Shown: piece by piece, positions 7,157 to 15,840 of the stretch | Layout of the letters: the number at the start of each line of letters is the position of its first letter | How positions within the stretch are numbered: position 1 is the stretch's first letter | NCBI GenBank assembly: GCA_031276725.1 | Contig: JAISMM010000008.1 | Span: forward strand, 1 to 34,448 | DNA length: 34,448 nt | DNA from: Clostridiales bacterium | GTDB taxonomy: Bacteria > Bacillota > Clostridia > Christensenellales > Pumilibacteraceae | Reading direction: 5' to 3' | Notes under the pieces: generated by a model | What the model saw: only the letters and a program-made list of their open reading frames with translations | The model's database searches: none | What the model was told of the DNA's origin: nothing | Translations under genes and position numbers: made by a program

Positions 7157-8686
7157 TCACCGCTCTATAAGCGTAGCGCCGTCCATTTCGGCGGGCTTAG
7201 GCAGCCCCATAACGTCCAACAGCGTGGGGGCGACGTCGCAAAGAGCGCCGCCGGAGCGCAAGGTTACGCCCTTGAATTTTTCGCCTATCAGAATAAAGAA
7301 AACGGGATTGGTGGTGTGCGAGGTGCAGGGCGCGCCGTTTTCGAACGTCATAGTTTCGGCGTTGCCGTGGTCGGCGGTAAGCAAGACCGCGCCGCCCGTC
7401 GAAAGAATCTTGTCGATAACCCTTTTGACGCAGGTGTCGACGGCGGTAACCGCCTTTACCGCCGCGTTGAATACGCCGGTATGACCGACCATATCGCAGT
7501 TGGCGTAGTTCATTATTATAACGTCCGTTTCGCCGACGGCTTTAAGAGCGGTTTCGGTAACCTCGAACGCGCTCATTTCGGGTTTAAGGTCGTAGGTCGC
7601 CACCTTGGGACTGGGCACAAGAAAACGCTGTTCGTTCTTGTTCGGCTCCTCGACGCCGCCGTTAAAAAAGAACGTTACGTGCGCGTATTTTTCGGTTTCG
7701 GCAATCCGCGCCTGCGTTTTGCCGGACGAAGCGAGGTATTCGCCAAGCGTGTTCTTAATATCTTTGGGGGCGAACGCCGTGTGAACGTCCGTAAAGCTTT
7801 CGTCGTAGCGGGTCATACCCACGTAAAAAACGTTTTTGCGGCCGCCCTTCCTTTCAAAATGCGGAAAATCGGCGTAGAGGGCGGCGCGGGTGATTTCGCG
7901 CGCGCGGTCGGAACGGAAGTTAAAAAAGATTATCGAATCGCCGTCGTTAACGCCCTTGTAGCCGCCCACGACGACGGGTTCGATAAATTCGTCGAACTTG
8001 CCGAGGGCGTAGGACGCGGCGATTCCCGCGTCGGCGTTAGTGTAGCGCGTACCCTCGGCGGCGAATACGCAGTTGTAGCCGCGCTCGACCCTCTCCCACC
8101 GGTTGTCGCGGTCCATATAGTAGTAGCGGCCCACCACGGTGGCGATTTTGGCGCGGCTGCCGAGCTCCTTGATTTTGGCGGACAGAGCGGCGACGTATTC
8201 GCGCGCGCTGTCGGGGGGTACGTCGCGGCCGTCGGTTATGCAGTGAACCCATACCGTGCGGACTTTTTCGCGCTTGGCCGTTTCGAGCAGCGCGTAAAGG
8301 TGATTTATGTGGCTGTGAACGCCGCCGTCGGAGCATAGCCCCACCAAATGTAACGCCTTATTGTCGCCCTCGGCGTTGCGCATAGCCGCTAAAATTTCGG
8401 GGTTATTAAAGAATTCGCCGTCCTCGATCGCCTTGTCGATGCGCGTTATATCCTGATACACCACGCGCCCCGCGCCGATATTAAGGTGACCGACCTCGCT
8501 GTTGCCCATCTGCCCGGCGGGCAGCCCCACCGCGCGGCCGGACGCCTCGATAAGCGTATGCGGATACCCGTTTAAGTACGCGGTAATATTCGGTATGCCC
8601 GATTTTTTAACCGCGTTGCCTTTTTCCTCGGCCGTGTATCCGAACCCGTCCAAAATTATTATCGCGTCCGTCTTTTTTGTCGTCAT
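7157..8686 (-). CDS. gpmI: 2,3-bisphosphoglycerate-independent phosphoglycerate mutase
   Basis: A 509-residue glycolytic enzyme that interconverts 3- and 2-phosphoglycerate through a phosphoserine intermediate and needs two divalent metal ions, usually Mn. It belongs to the alkaline phosphatase superfamily. Asp13 in 'IIILDGFGY' is the first metal ligand. 'GQMGNSEVGHLNIGAGR' carries the nucleophilic Ser63, 'HCITDGRDVPP' is a phosphoglycerate-binding loop, and 'NYANCDMVGHTG' and 'LLTADHGNAE' hold further metal ligands. Length is typical. The ATG at 8686 has AAAGGAG about 9 bases upstream. It follows tpiA with a 138-base gap, the last of a thyX-rlmB-tpiA-gpmI series. Very secure. Confidence 0.97.
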   Translation of the reverse strand: MTTKKTDAIIILDGFGYTAEEKGNAVKKSGIPNITAYLNGYPHTLIEASGRAVGLPAGQMGNSEVGHLNIGAGRVVYQDITRIDKAIEDGEFFNNPEILAAMRNAEGDNKALHLVGLCSDGGVHSHINHLYALLETAKREKVRTVWVHCITDGRDVPPDSAREYVAALSAKIKELGSRAKIATVVGRYYYMDRDNRWERVERGYNCVFAAEGTRYTNADAGIAASYALGKFDEFIEPVVVGGYKGVNDGDSIIFFNFRSDRAREITRAALYADFPHFERKGGRKNVFYVGMTRYDESFTDVHTAFAPKDIKNTLGEYLASSGKTQARIAETEKYAHVTFFFNGGVEEPNKNEQRFLVPSPKVATYDLKPEMSAFEVTETALKAVGETDVIIMNYANCDMVGHTGVFNAAVKAVTAVDTCVKRVIDKILSTGGAVLLTADHGNAETMTFENGAPCTSHTTNPVFFILIGEKFKGVTLRSGGALCDVAPTLLDVMGLPKPAEMDGATLIER

Positions 8687-8824
8687 TTTTTTGTTCTCCT
8701 TTTGCTCTCTTTCACTATTTTATGCAACCGCCAAACATTTTACAACACTTAAGCTCTTCCAAGAAACGACCCGGGTTTTTATCCGACCCGCGTGCGGCAA
8801 GGGACGGCGTTCAGACGGACGCCG

Positions 8825-9586
8825 CTATATCGCCGCGCCCTTATAATTGACCACCTTGGCAAACTCCTCCGCCCTAAGACTCGCCCCGCCGATTAAGCCG
8901 CCGTCGACATCGGGCTTCGACATAAGCTCGGCGGCGTTGGCGGGATTCATACTGCCGCCGTACTGAACGCGCGTTTTTTGCGCGAGCGCCGCGCCGTAAA
9001 GACTCGCGAAAACCTTCCGTATGTAGGCGACGGTCTCCTGCGCTTGCTCCGCCGTGGCGGTCTTGCCGGTGCCGATAGCCCAAACCGGCTCGTAAGCTAT
9101 GACGACGTTAGCGAGCATACCCTCGGCTATGCCCTCGAACGCGCCGCGCACCTGCGACGACACGACCCTTTCGGTCTCGCCGTCCTCGCGCTCGTCGAGC
9201 GTTTCGCCCACGCAGATTATCGGCTTTAAGCCGTTTTTGATCGCCTGAACCGCGCGCAGATTCACCGTCGCGTCCGTTTCGCCGAAGTACTGCCGGCGCT
9301 CGGAGTGGCCTATTATAACGTATTCGGCGCCGACGTCTTTAAGCATCGCCGCGCTTATTTCGCCCGTGAACGCGCCCTTGTCGGCCCACGCCACGTTCTG
9401 CGCGCCAACGGCGATATTTGTCCCCTTCGCCGCCGCCGCGACCGTTTCGACAGCCGTGAACGGCACGCACACCACGACCTCCGGCTCCGCGTCCGCGACG
9501 AGCGGAACAAGCGCGGTTATAAGCGCTTTGGCGTCGGTTCTTGTGTTGTTCATCTTCCAATTGCCCGCAATAATGGGTCTTCGCAT
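8825..9586 (-). CDS. tpiA: Triosephosphate isomerase
   Basis: A 253-residue cytoplasmic TIM-barrel enzyme interconverting dihydroxyacetone phosphate and glyceraldehyde 3-phosphate. Catalytic residues are all visible: Asn9 and Lys11 in 'AGNWKMN', His94 in 'IIGHSERR', Glu166 in 'AYEPVWAIGTGKTA' with the mobile loop after it, and the phosphate-binding 'YGGSMNP' and 'GGLIGGASL'. The ATG at 9586 has AAGGAG about 10 bases upstream. It lies between rlmB and gpmI on the same strand, so two steps of lower glycolysis are adjacent. Normal length, no oddities. Confidence 0.97.
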   Translation of the reverse strand: MRRPIIAGNWKMNNTRTDAKALITALVPLVADAEPEVVVCVPFTAVETVAAAAKGTNIAVGAQNVAWADKGAFTGEISAAMLKDVGAEYVIIGHSERRQYFGETDATVNLRAVQAIKNGLKPIICVGETLDEREDGETERVVSSQVRGAFEGIAEGMLANVVIAYEPVWAIGTGKTATAEQAQETVAYIRKVFASLYGAALAQKTRVQYGGSMNPANAAELMSKPDVDGGLIGGASLRAEEFAKVVNYKGAAI

Positions 9587-9627
9587 AAAAATATATCTCC
9601 TTAAAATAGAATTTAGTTAAAAACGTA

Positions 9628-9653
9628 TAAAAAACCGGTTTTTCGGAGCGGTT
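9628..9653 (-). terminator. Weak intrinsic terminator after rlmB
   Basis: On the minus strand AACCG near the rlmB stop can pair with CGGTT, which runs directly into a run of T residues; a perfect AAAAACCGGTTTTT palindrome overlaps it. The stem is short and the loop A-rich, so termination would be partial at most. No strong promoter for tpiA was seen between rlmB and tpiA. Confidence 0.35.
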
Positions 9654-10374
9654 AAAGATTCTGCCGCACGTACTCGTACAACACGATTCCAGCCGCGACC
9701 GACGCGTTGAGCGAATTCATTTTTCCGCGCATCGGTATGGCGACGGACAGGTCGCATTTTTCCTTGGTGAGCCGCTTTATGCCCGCGCCCTCGCCGCCTA
9801 TGACGAACGCCGCCGCGCCCGTCAGCTTGGTACCGTAGAGAGGCTGTCCGTCCATATCGGCCGCGTAGACCCATACGCCGCGCTTTTTAAGCCCGTCGAT
9901 AGCGTCGTTAATGTTGCCGACCTTTGCGACGCGCATATGAGCCGCCGCGCCCGCGCTGACCTTTATGACCGTTTCGTTGACCGAAACGCTGCGGTGGCGC
10001 GGTATAACCACGCCGTGAACGCCCGCGCACTCGGCGACGCGTATAACGCTGCCGAGATTATGCGGATCCTCCACGCCGTCTAACAGCGCGATAAGCGGCG
10101 GCTCGCCCTTAGACTTTGCGTATTCCAAAATGTCGTCTAGCTCGCAGTACTTAAAGTCCGTGATTTCGGCAATAAAGCCCTGATGCCGCCCGCCCGCGCT
10201 CTCGCGGTCAAGCGCATCCCCGTCGCGGAAAAAAATTTTTATTCCGCGCGATTTGGCGGCCTCGATTATTTTGTTCGCGCCCGCGTCTTTAAGCCCTTTT
10301 TCGACGACGAGTCTGTCGATAGTCGTCCCCGCGCTTATCGCCTCGCTTACGGCGTTGCGCCCCTCGATTTTCAT
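9652..10374 (-). CDS. rlmB: 23S rRNA (guanosine-2'-O-)-methyltransferase RlmB-like (SpoU/TrmH family)
   Basis: A 240-residue SPOUT-class methyltransferase that uses S-adenosylmethionine. RlmB methylates the 2'-OH of G2251 in the 23S rRNA P-loop. The N-terminal substrate-binding domain (about 1-80) starts with 'EGRNAVSEAI'. The SpoU domain carries motif 1 'NLGSVIRVAECAGVHG', motif 2 'FVIGGEGAGIKRL' and motif 3 'IPMRGKMNSLNASVAAGI', which form the trefoil knot that binds the cofactor. The ATG overlaps the thyX stop (ATGA), with AAAGGAG just upstream, so the two are translationally coupled. The exact rRNA target could differ (TrmH-type relatives modify other sites). Confidence 0.9.
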   Translation of the reverse strand: MKIEGRNAVSEAISAGTTIDRLVVEKGLKDAGANKIIEAAKSRGIKIFFRDGDALDRESAGGRHQGFIAEITDFKYCELDDILEYAKSKGEPPLIALLDGVEDPHNLGSVIRVAECAGVHGVVIPRHRSVSVNETVIKVSAGAAAHMRVAKVGNINDAIDGLKKRGVWVYAADMDGQPLYGTKLTGAAAFVIGGEGAGIKRLTKEKCDLSVAIPMRGKMNSLNASVAAGIVLYEYVRQNL

Positions 10375-11114
10375 ATTTGCCGCTCCTTTAACAAACCGTC
10401 CTTATACTCCCGCACCTGCGCCCGCTTGCCGCACGACTTTTTACCCTCGGGGCATACGCCGTTTAAGCACGCGGGCCCCGCCGAGGCGAAAAGATTCGGC
10501 GCGACCTCCGACGCCGCCCTTAACATTTGCCACGCCACGGAACGGATTTCCCACTGGGCGCGATTACAGCAGCGGAGCGAAAAAAAATGCAGAAGCTCGC
10601 GGGCGTTCATAGTAACTATCAGCTGCGTTTCGCAGGCGTTTGGCAAAACGAACCGCGCGTCCTCGTTAGTCTTTTCGCCGCCGCCGCCCAAAAGTCCGCG
10701 CCACTCGCCGTACCAAAGCGCGATAGTCCGCATTTGTCCGTCGAATTTTTTAATAAGCTCGTCCGCGTTAGGAAGATTTTTTATGCCCTCGGGCAGCACG
10801 TAATTAAAGTCGCTCTGATCCACATAACGCTGCGACCGCACCGAAAAGCTCGCTATGCGGTGGCGCGTTATCTGCGCCAACAGCGCCCTCGAAACTCCCG
10901 TAAGCGCGAACGTGAAAGACGCGTGCTCGAACGTGGAAAGGTGGCCCATATTCTTCAACATGGCTATGTAACGCGCGTTGTCGGCGCTCCCGCTCTTTTC
11001 GATTACCTCGCCCGCGCCCTCCGGCGAATAGCAAAGCCGAGCCGCCGCCGCCACAGTTTCCTCCGGCCGCTCGGTGTACCGTATCAATTCGGCTTTTCCC
11101 GTAACTCGTTCCAT
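10371..11114 (-). CDS. thyX: Flavin-dependent thymidylate synthase
   Basis: A 247-residue FAD enzyme that makes dTMP from dUMP with methylenetetrahydrofolate as carbon donor and NAD(P)H as reductant, replacing ThyA. The signature RHRxxSFSxxSQRY is present at residues 84-97 ('RHRIASFSVRSQRY'), with 'GHLSTFEHASFTF' before it and the helical 'LIVTMNARELLHFFSLR' after it; the C-terminus is somewhat longer than in minimal ThyX. The ATG at 11114 has no Shine-Dalgarno sequence; a -10 hexamer lies only six bases upstream, so the mRNA is probably leaderless. First gene of thyX-rlmB-(tpiA-gpmI), with thyX and rlmB overlapping. Confidence 0.95.
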   Translation of the reverse strand: MERVTGKAELIRYTERPEETVAAAARLCYSPEGAGEVIEKSGSADNARYIAMLKNMGHLSTFEHASFTFALTGVSRALLAQITRHRIASFSVRSQRYVDQSDFNYVLPEGIKNLPNADELIKKFDGQMRTIALWYGEWRGLLGGGGEKTNEDARFVLPNACETQLIVTMNARELLHFFSLRCCNRAQWEIRSVAWQMLRAASEVAPNLFASAGPACLNGVCPEGKKSCGKRAQVREYKDGLLKERQI

Positions 11115-11120
11115 TTATTT

Positions 11121-11144
11121 ATTATAACACAAAAATTCCGCCCA
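11121..11144 (-). promoter_or_regulatory. Extended -10 promoter of thyX, leaderless start
   Basis: Minus-strand TATAAT at 11121-11126 is preceded by TG one base before it, and a weak TTGCGT lies 18 bases upstream. Transcription would start at or next to the A of the thyX ATG (11114). Confidence 0.65.
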
Positions 11145-11181
11145 ACGCAACAAAATTAACGCCATATCCAAAAAACTCCGT

Positions 11182-11906
11182 TTATTTTATGCTCCGCTTG
11201 GCGTGCAGCCGGGTTTCTTGATAAACGACTTCGCCGTTATCGTCATAGATTGCGTTAGGCAGGACGTCGGATTCAAAGTTCCAAAAATTAAGGCATTCCT
11301 CTTCCTTGTACCAACCGTCGAACGTATATCCTTCGCGTTCGGGAATCGGCGGAACAAAGGTTATCTTTTGCCCGCAATCCGCATCGTCCAACCGATAATA
11401 TCCTTATTGGGCGATCCCTCAAAATTATAATAATAAGATATATTTGCCCACGCAAAGCGAAAATCGCCAATTGGTTCCAATTCGCTTTTTAGACGGGCAA
11501 TTAACTCTTTATCTTCCGCATGATAATCCGGTTTATTCCAACGACTTTCATAAATCGATATCACTTTGTTTAGATTTGGGCATCCATAAGAAAAGGCATA
11601 AAAATTAGTTTCAATATATTGCGGATAATATATTTTTTTAGGTTATCGCTTTCCCATAAGCCTCCGGTAGTTAAACCGATCCGCTTATCTATTTTTACAA
11701 CCGGTACGCCGTTAATTTCGACGGGAATTACAATTTCCTCTTTTTCTTTGCCGGCGTCGGATAAGCCGCCAACCGTCTTTGCTCGGCTTTTGCACAAGAA
11801 AATCGCCGTATTCGCGCTGTGTCATCGACGACGAACACGCCGACAATCCCGCCGCAAAAACGCATAACGCCAAAACGGCCGACATTAATAATCTAGATTC
11901 TTTCAT
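11182..11906 (-). pseudogene. Broken lipoprotein with leucine-rich-like and InlB-type repeats
   Basis: Consecutive frames spell one former protein. Residues from 11906 begin with a lipoprotein signal peptide ending in the lipobox 'LSAC'. A second frame (to about 11640) gives 'GLSDAGKEKEEIVIPVEING' and 'VVKID', typical of BspA-like leucine-rich-repeat starts. A third frame (to about 11361) continues 'IYYPQYIETNFYAFSYGCP', and the last gives 'PIPEREGYTFDGWYKEEE', an InlB-type (Listeria-Bacteroides) repeat. Three frame changes are needed: near 11770-11790, at a run of seven A residues near 11640, and near 11385-11395. The intact form would be an anchored surface lipoprotein. Promoter and ribosome binding site are still present. 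Adjacent genes show no frameshifts, so decay is more likely than sequencing error. Confidence 0.75.
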
Positions 11907-11966
11907 ACGCCTCCGTCCCCGATTTTTTGCGCACCAATCCGAGTTTGCTTGTCCTAATCTCGCTAC

Positions 11967-11994
11967 ATTATACCGTATACTAACTCAAAATCAA
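11967..11994 (-). promoter_or_regulatory. Promoter of the lipoprotein pseudogene
   Basis: Minus-strand TTGATT (11989-11994), 16-base spacer, TATAAT (11967-11972). A GGAGG site lies just before the ATG at 11906, so expression signals survive although the frame is broken. Confidence 0.6.
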
Positions 11995-12063
11995 GCGATA
12001 TTTATGCGCGGAGTTCCTTCCGGGAATTTATTCTTTTGCAAAATTACTTTTTTAGCCGCTATG

Positions 12064-12077
12064 CGCGGTTAACCGCG
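12064..12077. repeat. Perfect 14-bp palindrome CGCGGTTAACCGCG
   Basis: Lies in the 280-base gap between queH and the lipoprotein pseudogene. It has no T-run on either side, so it does not look like an intrinsic terminator. Nothing else was recognised in 11995-12186. Confidence 0.5.
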
Positions 12078-12186
12078 GCGCACGATTTGTATATTTTTAT
12101 GGGTCGCACCCTCATTAATCGACTTCCGTCGCTCCTGAAAACTACGGACAAACACAGTTTTACGGCGATGGGGGTTGGCGGGTGCG

Positions 12187-12954
12187 TTAAAAGGGGCGGC
12201 GGGAAAAGACGCAACCGCAGTATTTTTGGCGGTAAATGCCGAGCGAGGCGCAAATTTTTAGGGACTCGGCGTAGCCGCCGCTTTTCTTAAAGTCGGATTC
12301 AAGATATACGACTCCCTCATTGGCGGCCGTCGTACCGGGGTTATTGATGAGTGCGGCGTTGCCGTTTGAATCGGGCGTTGAGGACGCGGCAACAAGAACA
12401 CCCGCCGCCGTACCGGGGTCGTTCATAGGCGCGGCGCCGTTGCCGGAATCGGGCGACGGAACCGCTCCGAACCTTGCCGCGGCGGCAAAGCCGAGTTCGT
12501 TTATAAGGGCGGCGTTCTTGTTGGGGCCGGTCGTCAGAGTGGTGGCGAACAGGTCGTAGCCGTCGGCAGCCGCTTTTTGAGCGGTTACGGCGAGGCGGTG
12601 GGCGAAACATTCCGTACACCTTTCGCCGCCCTCGGACTTGCTTTCGAGCCCCAGAACGGCCTTGTAAAACGGCAGGGGGTCGAACCGCTCGACGATAATA
12701 TCCGCTATGCTATCAAAGCGGCTTTTTAGCTTGACGAGTCCGTCCGAGCGGCGAAAATACTCGTCTAAGCTATCTATATTGGGGTTATAAAAATAGAGCG
12801 TAACGGAATAATTGTACGGCTCTAAACGGTAAAGCGCGCCCGCCGCGCAAGGGGTACAGCAGGTGTGCAGCAATAATTTTTGCCCGCGTCCGCCGCCATT
12901 GCGCTCCGCCGTTATTTGCCCGCAATCTTTCATTTCGTGCGCGTCCCCGCTCAA
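12187..12954 (-). CDS. queH: Epoxyqueuosine reductase QueH with internal triplication
   Basis: QueH reduces epoxyqueuosine to queuosine in tRNA, the last step of queuosine synthesis, and replaces the cobalamin enzyme QueG. All cysteine motifs are present: Cys32/33/36 in 'HTCCTPC', Cys113/116 in 'ERCTECF' and Cys246/248 in 'YRQKYCGC', plus 'YNPNI', 'TLTTGPNKN' and 'DFKKSGGY'. Residues 143-220 are three copies of a 26-residue segment, where a normal QueH has one, lengthening the protein to 255. The start shown is a TTG overlapping the prfA stop, with GAGGA 9 bases upstream; an ATG at 12933 is the alternative. Last gene of the rpmE-prmC-prfA series. Function is secure if the extra loop is tolerated. 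Confidence 0.88.
   Translation of the reverse strand: MSGDAHEMKDCGQITAERNGGGRGQKLLLHTCCTPCAAGALYRLEPYNYSVTLYFYNPNIDSLDEYFRRSDGLVKLKSRFDSIADIIVERFDPLPFYKAVLGLESKSEGGERCTECFAHRLAVTAQKAAADGYDLFATTLTTGPNKNAALINELGFAAAARFGAVPSPDSGNGAAPMNDPGTAAGVLVAASSTPDSNGNAALINNPGTTAANEGVVYLESDFKKSGGYAESLKICASLGIYRQKYCGCVFSRRPF
12295..12528. repeat. Three 78-bp in-frame tandem repeats inside queH
   Basis: The string CGTACCGGGG recurs at 12331 and 12409, and the related CCGAGTTCGT follows at 12491, all consistent with a 78-bp period. Encoded units share N-(A)-A-x-x-N-x-P/L-G-x-x-A: '[10 protein letters not shown]', '[10 protein letters not shown]' and '[10 protein letters not shown]'. Confidence 0.85.
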
Positions 12955-14030
12955 AAGCCGCTGTCCTCGGCGTTCAGCTTGGCGGTTTGGTCGGCGATTC
13001 GGAGCGCCTCCAACATTTCGCCTATGTCGCCGTTCATAAACGTGTCGATCGAATAAAGCGTCATATTGATGCGGTGGTCGGTAACGCGGCCTTGCGGAAA
13101 GTTATACGTGCGTATGCGCTCGCTGCGATCGCCCGTCCCGACCTGACTCTTGCGGTTGCGGCTCATCTCGTTGTCGGCCTTTTGGCGCATAGCGTCGTAG
13201 AGCTTTGTGGCGAGGACTTTCATCGCCCTGTCACGGTTCTTAATCTGCGAGCGCTCGTCCTGACACTGGACGACGATGCCGGACGGAATATGGGTTATGC
13301 GTATAGCCGATTCCGTTTTGTTGACGTGCTGACCGCCCGCGCCGCCGCTGCGGTACGTGTCGATTTTAAGGTCCTTTTCGTTAATATTAACGACAACGTC
13401 CTCGGCCTCGGGAAGAACCGCGACGGTGGCCGTCGAAGTGTGAATCCGGCCCTGTGTCTCGGTATCGGGGACGCGCTGAACCCTGTGAACGCCGCTTTCG
13501 AATTTCAGCTTGCGGAACACCTGATCGCCCGTTATTTGAAAAACCGCCTCCTTGACGCCGCCCAGCTCCGTCGCGTTAATATCTATGTCCTCGTTTTTCC
13601 AGCGGTTTTTGTCGGCGAACATCTTATACATACGCACGAGCGCGGCGGCGAAAAGCGCGGCCTCCTCGCCGCCGGTACCCGCGCGGACCTCGATAATAAC
13701 GTTTTTTTCGTCGTTGGGGTCGACGGGCAAAAGCAGAATTTTAAGCTCGTCCTCGACGGCGGCAAGCTCGTCCTTTTTTAGCTCGAACTCCTCCTTTGCG
13801 AGCGCGAGCATCTGCTCGTCGGTTTCGGTTTCGAGCATTCGGCGCGCTCCGTCGAGCTCCTTTTTTATGCCTTGCATACGGTCGAACGCCAAAACGACGG
13901 GCTCCAATTCGCTATGCTCCTTTACGAGCTTAGTCCACAGCTTGTTGTCGGTCAAAACGAGCGGGTCGGAAATTTTTTCGCCCAGTTCCGCGTATTTGGT
14001 CTTAATATTTTCTAATTTGGCTATATTCAA
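12951..14030 (-). CDS. prfA: Peptide chain release factor 1
   Basis: A 359-residue RF1 that recognises UAA and UAG on the ribosome and triggers peptide release. The catalytic GGQ is at 232-234 in '[18 protein letters not shown]'. The stop-codon reading PxT motif is 'PDT' at 188-190 (PAT is commonest), followed by the conserved '[13 protein letters not shown]'. Length is standard. The start is a TTG at 14030, nine bases after the prmC stop, with GAGGA six bases upstream. Its glutamine methyltransferase is encoded immediately upstream, and queH overlaps its stop codon, so modification enzyme and substrate are co-expressed. Confidence 0.96.
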   Translation of the reverse strand: MNIAKLENIKTKYAELGEKISDPLVLTDNKLWTKLVKEHSELEPVVLAFDRMQGIKKELDGARRMLETETDEQMLALAKEEFELKKDELAAVEDELKILLLPVDPNDEKNVIIEVRAGTGGEEAALFAAALVRMYKMFADKNRWKNEDIDINATELGGVKEAVFQITGDQVFRKLKFESGVHRVQRVPDTETQGRIHTSTATVAVLPEAEDVVVNINEKDLKIDTYRSGGAGGQHVNKTESAIRITHIPSGIVVQCQDERSQIKNRDRAMKVLATKLYDAMRQKADNEMSRNRKSQVGTGDRSERIRTYNFPQGRVTDHRINMTLYSIDTFMNGDIGEMLEALRIADQTAKLNAEDSGF

Positions 14031-14039
14031 AGGTATTCC

Positions 14040-15821
14040 TCATTCATTAACATATGCGCATTCGATAATGCGTTCGATTCCGTTAAGATCCTTTTTGACG
14101 GCGATATTCTTAAATTTGCCGCCGAGCAATTCCGCGACGGCGCCCGCCTGCCCCGCCCCGACCTCTAAAAGTAAGACGCCGCCGTTATTCAAATGCTCAT
14201 ATGCGCAAGCGGCGATTTTGCGGTAAAAACCGAGTCCGTCCGCGCCGCCGTCGAGGGCGATACGCGGCTCGAAGTCCTTGACCGAGCGGTCGAGCGTATC
14301 GACATCCGCCGACGCGACGTAGGGCGGGTTGCAGACGATAATATCGAATCTTTTGCCGGAAAATTCCGCGAACATATCGCTTTTGACGACCCTAACGCGG
14401 TCTTTAAGCGGCAAAAGATTTTCGTTAGCGGCTGCAATCGCCCCGTCGGAAACGTCGGAGGCGGTAACGGACGCGTCCGTATTTTTGGCGATCGCGAGCG
14501 CGACGCAGCCGCTGCCCGTGCAAAGGTCGAGCACGGTTTGCGCCCCCTCCCGTTCCTTAATAATTTGAATCGCCCGCTCGCACAGAAGCTCCGTTTCGGG
14601 CCGCGGTATAAGCGCGCCCTCGCATATGCGCATACGTATACCGTAAAAATCGGTATAACCGAGCACGTACCAAAGCGGCCTGCCCTTTTTGCGTTCGGCG
14701 GTTACCGCCTTTATGCGGCGGTATTGCTCCATATCGATTTCGGCGATCGAGGCGAGCGCGGCGCGGCGGCATTTTAACGCGTCGCAAAGAATCCAATCGG
14801 CTTCGGCCTTGTCGGCGTCCGTTCCGGCAAGGTCGTCCGCGATAATTTTTCGCGCCTCGGTCAAGCTCATTTGCCCGAACTTGACCTCCCTCACGTTCTC
14901 GTTTCCGTCCATTTCCGCCACGGCTAAAAAACTTTTCAGGGCGACGGCCGCCATAGAATCGTCCGGCTCGCGCGTGCTGAGCCGCTGCAACGCAAGCCCC
15001 GGAGCGCGCAAAATATTCGTAAAAGCGTTGTCGGGCAGCGCCGCTAAAAACCGCAATAATTCGTAGGAGAGTCCCGCCACGAGCGGCAAGAGCGCGAGCC
15101 GTATGCCGAATTTTATGAACACGAGCGCGACGCCGCCGTAATTGTTCGGGTTGATTCCGATTTGCCAAAAGAGCCAATTCGCGAGCGAGAACAACAAAAT
15201 CGACACGATCATAACAAAAAACAAGAACGTAGTGCCGCATCTGTTGTGGCGCGTGGAACATTTTTGAACGTTTTCGACCGTCATATCGAGCCCTTTTTCG
15301 TAGCAATTTATGGTGCGGTGCTCCGCGCCGTGATACATAAACGTGCGCCGTATGTCTTTCATAAACCCGACCGAAAACAGGTATAAAACAAATATTCCTA
15401 TCCTTATTACGCCCTCGGTAAGCGACGACAAAAGCACCGAATCCCCGTCGAAAAGTAGCCCCGCCAAAAGCGACGGCAACAAAATAAAGAGCGCGATCCC
15501 CAGTCCCAAACCCAAAACGACCGAAAACCCCATCCAACCCTTGGACGGAGTTTCTTCCTCGGGCGCGGACACCGCCGCGCTTTTAAGGAGCGTATCGACG
15601 CCCGTTACAAGGCTTATAAAAAACGCCGCCAGCCCGCGTATAATAAAAATCCGCTTGTACCAGCTTTTGGCGGACTTTAAGCGCTTTGTTTGCAGCAGAA
15701 TATTGCCCTCGGGACTCCTGACCGCCATAGCCATAGCGCCCTTGCCGCGCATCATAACGCCCTCTAACAGCGCCTGACCGCCGATAGACGACACCTTGCC
15801 TTTTTCCTTTTTTTCAGCCAC
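14040..15821 (-). CDS. prmC: DUF1385 membrane protein fused to release factor glutamine methyltransferase PrmC
   Basis: A 593-residue two-domain protein. Residues 1-305 are a complete DUF1385 protein: 'SSIGGQALLEGVMMRGKGAM' at the start, membrane helices at about 60-75, 98-125, 135-155, 197-220 and 230-252, and the usual ending 'LQRLSTREPDDSM'. Residues 318-593 are a complete PrmC, which methylates the GGQ glutamine of RF1/RF2: 'ALIPRPETELLCERA', the SAM-binding 'DLCTGSGCVALAIA' and catalytic 'NPPY' at 498-501. Normally these are two adjacent genes. The start is GTG at 15821, with AGAGGA about 14 bases upstream inside the rpmE end. An internal ATG at 14870 has GGGAGG 14 bases ahead of it, so a separate PrmC could also be made. 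Confidence 0.92.
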   Translation of the reverse strand: MAEKKEKGKVSSIGGQALLEGVMMRGKGAMAMAVRSPEGNILLQTKRLKSAKSWYKRIFIIRGLAAFFISLVTGVDTLLKSAAVSAPEEETPSKGWMGFSVVLGLGLGIALFILLPSLLAGLLFDGDSVLLSSLTEGVIRIGIFVLYLFSVGFMKDIRRTFMYHGAEHRTINCYEKGLDMTVENVQKCSTRHNRCGTTFLFFVMIVSILLFSLANWLFWQIGINPNNYGGVALVFIKFGIRLALLPLVAGLSYELLRFLAALPDNAFTNILRAPGLALQRLSTREPDDSMAAVALKSFLAVAEMDGNENVREVKFGQMSLTEARKIIADDLAGTDADKAEADWILCDALKCRRAALASIAEIDMEQYRRIKAVTAERKKGRPLWYVLGYTDFYGIRMRICEGALIPRPETELLCERAIQIIKEREGAQTVLDLCTGSGCVALAIAKNTDASVTASDVSDGAIAAANENLLPLKDRVRVVKSDMFAEFSGKRFDIIVCNPPYVASADVDTLDRSVKDFEPRIALDGGADGLGFYRKIAACAYEHLNNGGVLLLEVGAGQAGAVAELLGGKFKNIAVKKDLNGIERIIECAYVNE

Positions 15822-15840
15822 AAGCCGTCGAATAAATCCT

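Noticed and set aside
7316..8338. A 340-codon open frame on the plus strand opposite gpmI
   Set aside because: gpmI is certain on the other strand; the antisense frame is a by-product of G+C rich codon use and has no family features.
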